From Burkholderiales bacterium (GTDB lineage: Bacteria; Pseudomonadota; Gammaproteobacteria; Burkholderiales; Burkholderiaceae_D), in NCBI GenBank assembly GCA_016197345.1, contig JACPVY010000227.1:1-11925 (forward strand): a stretch of 11,925 nt of DNA. Reading direction: 5' to 3'. Within the stretch, counting starts at the first letter, position 1, and every line of letters begins with the position of its first letter. Below are positions 6,604 to 11,925 of the stretch, piece by piece. The notes under the pieces are model-generated. The model searched no databases, was not told the DNA's origin, and was given only the letters and a program-made list of their open reading frames with translations. The translations under genes and the position numbers were made by a program.

Positions 6604-7824
6604 ATGAATGCAGTAAACGATATGCGACACAACTTTTTCAACGGCTTGCAGCAGAACCTCGATGGCTTACGCGAACAAGGTTTGTTTAAACCAGAACGCG
6701 TCATTTCATCCCGTCAAGGTTCCGAAGTCTTGAGTGAAGATGGTCGCAAATTGGTCAATATGTGCGCCAACAATTATCTCGGCCTGTCGGGTGAGGAATG
6801 GATGGTGCAGGCAGCGCGACGCGCTACCGACCAATTCGGTTATGGCCTATCGTCAGTCCGTTTTATTTGCGGCACGCAAACCGTGCACAAACAATTGGAA
6901 AAAGAACTGGCGCAATTTTTGGGCATGGAAGATTGCATTTTGTATGCCGCTGCGTTTGATGCAAATGGTGGTTTGTTTGAACCTTTATTTGACGAACAAG
7001 ATGCAATTATCTCGGATGCGTTGAATCACGCTTCCATCATCGACGGTATCCGTCTGTGCAAAGCAGCGCGCTATCGCTACGAACACAACAACATGGCTGA
7101 CCTCGAAGCGCAATTGCAAGCCGCTTCCGGCAAACGCCACAAAATCATCGTCACTGACGGCGTCTTTTCGATGGATGGCACCGTGGCGCAACTCGACAAA
7201 ATCTGTAACCTCGCTGACAAATATCAAGCCCTCGTGATGATCGATGAATGCCATGCAACGGGTTTTATGGGCCGCTCTGGCCGTGGCACGCATGAACATC
7301 ACGACGTCATGGGCCGCATCGACATCATCACCGGCACGCTAGGCAAAGCGCTGGGCGGCGCAATGGGTGGCTTTACCTGCGCCAAGAAAGAAGTGATCGA
7401 AACCTTGCGCCAAAAATCGCGCCCTTATTTATTTTCGAATTCGTTGGCACCATCGATTGCCGGCGCTTCGATTGCCGTGCTACAAAAGCTGACGCAAACC
7501 ACTGAATTACGTGACCGCTTGCACGCTAACACCTCTTACTTCCGGCGCGAAATCGCCAAACTCGGCTTTTCTATCAAACCTGGCATGCACCCAGTGGTGC
7601 CAGTGATGTTATACGACGCCCAATTGGCGCAAAAATATGCGCAACGCATGTATGAATTGGGCATTTTGTTGTCTGGCTTCTTCTACCCCGTCGTTCCTAT
7701 GGGACAGGCTCGTGTGCGGGTGCAGATTTCGGCTGGACATTCTATCGAGCAGCTTGATCGCGCTTTGAATGCTTTCGTGCAAACGAGTCGTGAGTTAGGG
7801 CTGCCCAAAAAACCAGGGGCATAA
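6604..7824 (+). CDS. kbl: 2-amino-3-ketobutyrate CoA ligase (glycine C-acetyltransferase)
   Basis: A cytosolic pyridoxal-phosphate enzyme of the alpha-oxoamine synthase family. It cleaves 2-amino-3-ketobutyrate with CoA to glycine and acetyl-CoA, the second step of threonine breakdown. The protein is 406 residues, close to the roughly 398 of E. coli Kbl. Visible motifs are MCANNYLGLSG near the N-terminus (about 53-63), NHASIIDG (141-148, cofactor-stacking His), DECHATGFMG (214-223, Asp to the pyridine nitrogen), and GTLGKALGGAMGGF with the Schiff-base lysine at 248. The ATG at 6604 is chosen over a TTG at 6568 because AAGGGGG ends 5 bases before it and the protein then begins like the family. 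It is the first gene of an operon with tdh, 3 bases downstream. Confidence 0.96.
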   Translation: MNAVNDMRHNFFNGLQQNLDGLREQGLFKPERVISSRQGSEVLSEDGRKLVNMCANNYLGLSGEEWMVQAARRATDQFGYGLSSVRFICGTQTVHKQLEKELAQFLGMEDCILYAAAFDANGGLFEPLFDEQDAIISDALNHASIIDGIRLCKAARYRYEHNNMADLEAQLQAASGKRHKIIVTDGVFSMDGTVAQLDKICNLADKYQALVMIDECHATGFMGRSGRGTHEHHDVMGRIDIITGTLGKALGGAMGGFTCAKKEVIETLRQKSRPYLFSNSLAPSIAGASIAVLQKLTQTTELRDRLHANTSYFRREIAKLGFSIKPGMHPVVPVMLYDAQLAQKYAQRMYELGILLSGFFYPVVPMGQARVRVQISAGHSIEQLDRALNAFVQTSRELGLPKKPGA

Positions 7825-7827
7825 AAC

Positions 7828-8772
7828 ATGGCAAAAATCTTGATCGTAGGCGCAAATGGCCAAATCGGTAGCGAGTTGGTCGGTGCATTAGCAGCCAAGC
7901 ATGGCGCGCAGAATGTGATTGCGACTGATATCAGTCCGAATAACCTTTATGCGGCACCGCGCTACCAGGTGCTGGATATTTTAGATAAAGCAGCGCTAGC
8001 AAAATTGGTCGAGGAAGAAGAAATCGACCAAGTCTATCAACTGGCAGCGCTGCTGTCGGCCACGGGCGAGGCCGCGCCTTTGAAGGCGTGGACCTTGAAT
8101 ATGGACGGCTTGCTCAACATCCTCGAAGTGGCGCGCGTGCGCCTCGAGGCGGGCAAACCGATGCAAGTATTTTGGCCATCGTCGATTGCCGCCTTTGGCC
8201 CGAATACGCCACCCGTCAATACCCCGCAAATGACGGTGATGGACCCAAGCACGATTTATGGCATTAGCAAGCTCGCGGGTGAACGGCTGTGCGAATACTA
8301 TTTCGCGAAATATGGTGTTGATGTGCGCTCGATTCGCTATCCCGGCATCATCAGCTATAAATCGCCACCCGGCGGTGGCACCACCGATTATGCAATCGCG
8401 ATTTTCCACGCCGCGTTGAAGAATGAAACCTATTCGTGCTTCCTTGAAGCCGATACCACGCTGCCGATGATTTACATGCCGGATGCAATTCGCGCCACGA
8501 TTGAATTGATGGAAGCGCCAAGTGCGAATATCGCTATCCGTTCGGCATACAATATTGACGGTTTGAGTTTTAATCCACAAGAGCTGTTTGAAGCGATACG
8601 CGCAAAGCGGCCAGAATTTCAAATCGAATACAAACCAGACGCACGCCAACAGATCGCCAAAACTTGGCCGCAAAGTCTTGATGACAGCAAAGCGCAACAA
8701 GACTGGGGCTGGGAGGCGCACATTAGTTTGCCACAATTGGTGGACGATATGCTGGCCAATATCACAGTATGA
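7828..8772 (+). CDS. tdh: L-threonine 3-dehydrogenase, short-chain/epimerase type
   Basis: It oxidises L-threonine to 2-amino-3-ketobutyrate using NAD+, feeding the kbl product next to it. The 314-residue protein is of the extended short-chain dehydrogenase (NAD-dependent epimerase-like) type, not the zinc medium-chain type of E. coli Tdh. It shows the Rossmann motif GANGQIG (8-14), D34 after the second strand for NAD specificity, the SS pair at 118-119 in WPSSIAAFG, and the catalytic YGISK (Y144, K148). RYPGIISYKSPPGGGTTDYA (about 168-187) matches the substrate region of this threonine dehydrogenase subgroup. AGGGG about 8 bases before the ATG supports the start. The 3-base gap to kbl implies co-transcription and coupled translation. 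The alternative, a generic epimerase, is unlikely given kbl. Confidence 0.94.
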   Translation: MAKILIVGANGQIGSELVGALAAKHGAQNVIATDISPNNLYAAPRYQVLDILDKAALAKLVEEEEIDQVYQLAALLSATGEAAPLKAWTLNMDGLLNILEVARVRLEAGKPMQVFWPSSIAAFGPNTPPVNTPQMTVMDPSTIYGISKLAGERLCEYYFAKYGVDVRSIRYPGIISYKSPPGGGTTDYAIAIFHAALKNETYSCFLEADTTLPMIYMPDAIRATIELMEAPSANIAIRSAYNIDGLSFNPQELFEAIRAKRPEFQIEYKPDARQQIAKTWPQSLDDSKAQQDWGWEAHISLPQLVDDMLANITV

Positions 8773-8787
8773 GTTGTTAATGCATGC

Positions 8788-8816
8788 GTCGCTGGCCCGC
8801 CATGGTTGCTAGCGAC
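8788..8816 (+). other. Hairpin between tdh and sdaA
   Basis: GTCGCTGGC (8788-8796) pairs with GCTAGCGAC (8808-8816), 8 of 9 positions complementary, with an 11-base loop. It starts 15 bases after the tdh stop. No T run follows, so it may be a processing or stabilising structure, or a weak terminator, between kbl-tdh and sdaA. Confidence 0.35.
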
Positions 8817-8871
8817 GTATCGCTTGCGCCATACTGCGGGGGCCGCTATCACCGTTTAGGGGGATTGCAGT

Positions 8872-10248
8872 ATGGATATGAGTGTATTTGACCTATTTAA
8901 AATCGGCATCGGGCCTTCTAGTTCTCACACTGTGGGGCCGATGCTAGCAGCACGCCGCTTTTTGCTCGAAGCGGGTGAGGCACTCAACAGCGCTAGCAAA
9001 GTGCAAGTTGCGCTATATGGCTCGTTAGCCTTGACTGGGGTAGGGCATGGCACCGACGTCGCTGTGCTGATGGGCTTGATGGGCGAAACCCCACAAGAGA
9101 TCGACCCCGCTAGCGTCGCCGGTAAATTGGCGTCCCTAGAAGCCAGCAAGCAAATCAATTTGCTCGGCAAAAAGATCGTCGCCTTTGATCCTTTCGACGA
9201 TCTGATTTGGCACAAAGAACAAAGCTTGCCTGAGCATCCGAATGGCATGCATTTCAGCCTCATCGATGACAACGGTAGCCAGATCGACCAAATCTTTTAT
9301 TCAGTTGGTGGTGGTTTCATCGTGGCGGCAGGCGAAGCTGCACAACAAACGACGGCGACACCGCGCGCGCTACCCTTTCCATTTGACACCATGGCGCAAT
9401 TGCTGGCACATGGCCAGCAAAGCGGCTTGCGTATTCCCGCCATGATGCGTGCGAACGAATGCACCACATTCAGTAATGATGAGCTTGATGCTGGCATCGA
9501 CAAAATCTGGGGCGTGATGCATGCCTGTATTAGCAATGGTTTAAAAGCATCGGGCGAATTACCCGGCGGCCTGCAAGTGAAGCGGCGCGCGGCCAAGCTA
9601 TGGAGCGTATCGCACGAATCCCACGATCAATTACCGCACGATGCAATGAACCGCGTCAGCCTGTATGCGATGGCGGTGAATGAAGAAAACGCGGCGGGCG
9701 GACGAGTCGTGACGGCTCCAACCAATGGCGCGGCGGGTATTATTCCAGCAGTGCTACGCTATTACGCTGAAGACTGCAAACCGAGCAATCCACAACAAGG
9801 CGTGCGCGACTTCATGCTGACGGCGGCAGCAATCGGCATGCTATGTAAGCGCAATGCCTCGATTTCAGGTGCCGAAATTGGTTGCCAAGGCGAAGTCGGC
9901 GTCGCCTGCGCGATGGCGGCGGCAGGTTTGGTCGCGGCGTTAGGTGGGACCAATGAACAAATCGAAAACGCCGCAGAAATCGGCATCGAACACCATCTCG
10001 GCATGACTTGTGATCCGATTGGCGGGCTAGTGCAAATCCCTTGTATCGAACGCAATGGTATGGGCGCGATGAAAGCAATTACCGCCGCGTCCTTAGCCTT
10101 GAAAGGCGATGGCACCCATTTTGTGAGCCTTGATGAAGTGATCGAAACCATGCGTCAGACAGGCGCTGATATGCAAGCCAAGTACAAAGAAACCTCGCTA
10201 GGTGGCTTGGCGGTGCATGTGGTGACGGTGAACTTTGCGGCGTGCTGA
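8872..10248 (+). CDS. sdaA: L-serine dehydratase, single-chain iron-sulfur type
   Basis: It deaminates L-serine to pyruvate and ammonia with an oxygen-sensitive [4Fe-4S] cluster. The 458-residue length matches single-chain enzymes such as E. coli SdaA (about 454). The N-terminal beta domain starts with the family signature [13 protein letters not shown] (12-24). The alpha domain has [12 protein letters not shown] (281-292) and cluster cysteines C338 (EIGCQGEVG), C380 (TCDPIGG) and C391 (IPCIERN). The spacing of 42 and 11 equals that of the structurally known Legionella enzyme, and the last residue, C458, corresponds to that enzyme's C-terminal cysteine, which occupies the fourth iron site. 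AGGGGG 8 bases before the ATG fixes the start; a second ATG two codons later is less well spaced. The 99-base gap after tdh has a hairpin, so it may be in the same operon or semi-independent. No adjacent serine transporter is seen. Confidence 0.96.
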   Translation: MDMSVFDLFKIGIGPSSSHTVGPMLAARRFLLEAGEALNSASKVQVALYGSLALTGVGHGTDVAVLMGLMGETPQEIDPASVAGKLASLEASKQINLLGKKIVAFDPFDDLIWHKEQSLPEHPNGMHFSLIDDNGSQIDQIFYSVGGGFIVAAGEAAQQTTATPRALPFPFDTMAQLLAHGQQSGLRIPAMMRANECTTFSNDELDAGIDKIWGVMHACISNGLKASGELPGGLQVKRRAAKLWSVSHESHDQLPHDAMNRVSLYAMAVNEENAAGGRVVTAPTNGAAGIIPAVLRYYAEDCKPSNPQQGVRDFMLTAAAIGMLCKRNASISGAEIGCQGEVGVACAMAAAGLVAALGGTNEQIENAAEIGIEHHLGMTCDPIGGLVQIPCIERNGMGAMKAITAASLALKGDGTHFVSLDEVIETMRQTGADMQAKYKETSLGGLAVHVVTVNFAAC

Positions 10249-10307
10249 TAACGTTGTAAATACTGTGGTAGGAGCGTGAAATATTCTTCGATGTGTTGGC
10301 AAGGCTA

Positions 10308-10331
10308 GGCGCAAGGGATACACTTTGCGCC
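10308..10331 (+). terminator. GC-rich hairpin after sdaA, no T run
   Basis: GGCGCAA (10308-10314) and TTGCGCC (10325-10331) make a perfect 7-bp stem with a 10-base loop, 59 bases after the sdaA stop. Only CCTTTTC follows some bases later, so it is at best a weak intrinsic terminator. It also lies 28 bases before the next gene's start and could form in that gene's leader. Confidence 0.35.
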
Positions 10332-10359
10332 ACATGCCTTTTCAAAAGAGGAATTTGCG

Positions 10360-11226
10360 ATGCTCAAATACCTTGTGATTTTGCTATGGCTTAGCTGCTT
10401 TCAGCCAGCTTGGGCGGAAATGTTGAAGGTGACGTACCCCGCCAATGAATCCGCGAACGATCCGCGCTTCAACGATTTAATCGAAATTCTGCAAACTGCG
10501 CTGGATAAAACCGTTGCCGAATATGGCCCGTATCAACTGGGGCCATCCGCAATGGCGATGAATGAAGCGCGCTATTTGATGGAGCTGCGCGAAGGCAATT
10601 CTATCAACGTTATCTGGAGTTCGACTTCATTTGAAAAAGAGCGCGACTACCTCCCTCTACGCATTCCATTACGCAAAGGCTTGTTGGGCTATCGCATTGC
10701 ATTTACTGCTGCCATTAATCAAGCAAAAATCGACAAAGTTAAAACGATAGATGACTTGCGTAAACTGACCATAGGGCAGGGGACAGGTTGGGGTGATGTA
10801 CGTCTGTATCAGGATAATGGCATCGATGTCATCACCACCAAATACGAGAACTTGTTCCGCATGAGTGAACAAAAACGCTTTGACCTATTCCCGCGTGGCA
10901 TCGGCGAAATCTTCAATGAATTCGATGTGTTTGGTAAGCAGATGCCTAATTTAGTGGTGGAAAAAAATCTGCTGCTATATTACCCATGGCCATATTATTT
11001 CTTCTTTAAAAAGACCGACCATGCGCTCTACGATAGGGTCGCGCTAGGCATACAAAAAATGCGTGCTGACGGCAGTTTTGATGCCATTTTCCGCAAATAC
11101 AATGACAAAGCAATCCGCGCCGCACGCTTGAAAGAGCGACGCTTGATCCGCCTGGAAAATCGCTTTTTGCCGAAAGACACCCCTTTGCAGGATGCAAGTC
11201 TGTGGTTTGATCCAGCGAAATATTGA
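10360..11226 (+). CDS. Secreted solute-binding-protein-like protein (SBP family 3 fold), orphan
   Basis: A 288-residue protein with a clear Sec signal peptide: K3, a hydrophobic stretch from about 4 to 14, and a likely cleavage after AWA at 17-19. The mature part resembles periplasmic amino-acid-type binding proteins: an N-terminal lobe with LKVTYP and many acidic residues, the crossover region LPLRIPLRKGLLGYRIAF (98-115), a TIDDLRKLTIGQGTGWGDV segment (129-147), and the C-terminal IQKMRADGSFDAIFRKY typical of the fold. AGAGGAA 6 bases before the ATG supports the start. No ABC permease or ATPase gene lies in the window, so it may serve a distant transporter or a sensory system rather than uptake. 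Ligand unknown. The family call is from motifs, not from a search. Confidence 0.75.
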   Translation: MLKYLVILLWLSCFQPAWAEMLKVTYPANESANDPRFNDLIEILQTALDKTVAEYGPYQLGPSAMAMNEARYLMELREGNSINVIWSSTSFEKERDYLPLRIPLRKGLLGYRIAFTAAINQAKIDKVKTIDDLRKLTIGQGTGWGDVRLYQDNGIDVITTKYENLFRMSEQKRFDLFPRGIGEIFNEFDVFGKQMPNLVVEKNLLLYYPWPYYFFFKKTDHALYDRVALGIQKMRADGSFDAIFRKYNDKAIRAARLKERRLIRLENRFLPKDTPLQDASLWFDPAKY

Positions 11227-11246
11227 GCGGTGAGATTGCTGGTTTA

Positions 11247-11264
11247 GCGGCGCCTTGGTGCCGC
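11247..11264 (+). terminator. GC-rich hairpin shortly after the binding-protein gene
   Basis: GCGGCGCC (11247-11254) pairs with GGTGCCGC (11257-11264) over eight positions including one G-U pair; the innermost pair must open for the loop. It begins 21 bases after the stop codon. The following bases are CGCAGCCTTT, with only a short T run, so terminator function is uncertain. Confidence 0.4.
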
Positions 11265-11486
11265 CGCAGCCTTTAGCGCTACCGACTACATTCGAGCAGA
11301 CCTCGCTTGCATACCAGCTCCAGCGCAACCTCCAACTTATTCTCGCCTACGCCCTTAGTGTGTCACCAATTTGCGGCCATTGGGCTGCGTCTTGCATAAA
11401 ATATCGTGCAAAATTTTCGGTGGTGTTGGCGCTGTGTCTTAGTGAGAAACACGTAAATTTTTCTGTTTGGCCAGATAATACTCAAG

Positions 11487-11512
11487 AAAAATTGCTTGGC
11501 GAGCAAATTTTT
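11487..11512. terminator. Bidirectional intrinsic terminator candidate
   Basis: AAAAATTGCT (11487-11496), loop TGGCG, then AGCAA (11502-11506) followed by ATTTTT. The core stem is 5 bp and extends through A-T pairs with one bulge. T runs lie downstream on both strands, so it could stop transcripts from either side. It is 260 bases past the binding-protein stop, which leaves room for an unannotated short transcript before it. Confidence 0.5.
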
Positions 11513-11656
11513 GCCCCGGCTATAAGTTGCGCTGATGGGCCTATGTTGATTTCCTATTTCTAGCATAGATTTTTTTATAACTATACTTTTCCCATCCGAC
11601 GACCATACCAGCGCCGCCATAGCGTCCCCCCTTATTCCGCTCTTGGGCGATGAGGT

Positions 11657-11677
11657 GTGGCATGTGGCATGTGGCAA
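11657..11677 (+). repeat. Three tandem copies of a 7-bp unit
   Basis: GTGGCAT is repeated at 11657-11663 and 11664-11670, and followed by GTGGCAA at 11671-11677. It lies in non-coding sequence about 190 bases before the lipoprotein start. Copy number could vary by slippage; a function is not evident. Confidence 0.6.
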
Positions 11678-11739
11678 TACCGATACTCGCGCGGGTGTGG
11701 CCGGATACGTCACGAGCGCCCATAGCGCACAGCGACATT

Positions 11740-11767
11740 GCGCGCACATCCACAAGATGTGCCGCGC
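11740..11767 (+). other. Long bulged hairpin upstream of the lipoprotein gene
   Basis: GCGCGCACATC (11740-11750) and GATGTG-C-CGCGC (11756-11767) form 11 base pairs with one bulged C and a 5-base loop. No T run follows on either strand, so it is not an intrinsic terminator. It ends 95 bases before the lipoprotein start and could be a leader structure or part of a small RNA. Confidence 0.45.
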
Positions 11768-11862
11768 AAGCCTTGAGCATCGGCTTTTGCATAGAGGTAG
11801 CACGCTAGGAAAAGCCAATCTCATTGTCCTCAGCCTTACAACAAAATCAATGGAGACTTTTT

Positions 11863-11925
11863 ATGAAAACCCAAGCCAAGCTTGCGCTTGCGCTCGTCGC
11901 TGCCTTTATCCAAGGTTGCGGCGGC
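11863..11925 (+). CDS. N-terminus of a probable lipoprotein (3' truncated)
   Basis: The first 21 codons of a gene that runs off the right edge. The ATG at 11863 is preceded by GGAG (11852-11855) at 7 bases, good spacing. The product begins with a lysine-containing n-region (MKTQAK), a hydrophobic LALALVAAF stretch and IQGC at 16-19, a lipobox-like end in which C19 would be lipidated, followed by glycines. This predicts export and membrane anchoring. With the lipobox Gln at -2 slightly atypical and the mature part missing, function cannot be assigned. Confidence 0.7.
   Translation, partial: MKTQAKLALALVAAFIQGCGG

Larger units (their letters stand above)
11227..11862. other. 636-base gene-free stretch with several structured elements
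   Basis: No open frame on either strand here has a plausible start, ribosome-binding site and composition. It does hold a GC-rich hairpin (11247-11264), a terminator-like hairpin flanked by A and T runs (11487-11512), a 7-bp tandem repeat (11657-11677) and an 11-bp bulged hairpin (11740-11767). The last part is the leader of the lipoprotein gene, ending in GGAG (11852-11855). A small RNA or structured leader is possible but not shown. Confidence 0.55.

Noticed and set aside
7996..8736. Long reverse frame of 246 codons opposite tdh
   Set aside because: It is antisense to a clear threonine dehydrogenase gene, and its translation has no recognisable domain.
11363..11824. Reverse open frame of 153 codons in the last gap
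   Set aside because: Cysteine- and arginine-rich composition with no domain or ribosome-binding site; it crosses the terminator-like hairpin and the tandem repeat.

Overview
The window looks like chromosomal DNA from a betaproteobacterium, most likely order Burkholderiales and perhaps an Oxalobacteraceae genus such as Undibacterium or a relative. This is inferred from the moderate GC content, the short-chain (epimerase-like) threonine dehydrogenase paired with kbl, the single-chain iron-sulfur serine dehydratase, and the style of the signalling proteins. No rRNA, tRNA or CRISPR array was seen.

Region 1 (1-1069) is the accessory-looking part. It opens with the C-terminal end of a large adenosine-deaminase-superfamily protein, cut by the left edge. 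Its features are compatible with RdrB of the RADAR anti-phage system, but this cannot be settled from the fragment. About 150 bases further on lies a decayed IS66-family insertion sequence: an end starting GTAAGCG and, on the minus strand, a frameshifted piece of the transposase C-terminus.

Region 2 (1070-5567) is a signalling pair transcribed divergently from a roughly 460-base intergenic region. One gene encodes a soluble hybrid histidine kinase (GAF-PAS-HisKA-HATPase-REC-REC-HPt). The other encodes a REC-GGDEF diguanylate cyclase with an intact GGEEF active site and RxxD inhibitory site. The arrangement suggests a phosphorelay that sets cyclic di-GMP output.

Region 3 (5617-10248) is amino-acid catabolism. 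An XRE-cupin regulator is divergent from kbl-tdh, which converts threonine through 2-amino-3-ketobutyrate to glycine and acetyl-CoA. It is followed by sdaA (serine to pyruvate and ammonia). With serine hydroxymethyltransferase, encoded elsewhere, these would take threonine to pyruvate. Interleaved inverted repeats between the regulator and kbl are candidate operator sites.

Region 4 (10360-11925) holds an orphan secreted solute-binding-like protein, then a 636-base stretch with no convincing gene but several structures (a strong terminator-like hairpin, a 7-bp tandem repeat, a long bulged hairpin). It ends with the first 21 codons of a probable lipoprotein cut by the right edge. The most interesting leads are the possible RADAR deaminase next to an insertion-sequence relic, the kinase-cyclase pair, and the structured gap at 11227-11862.
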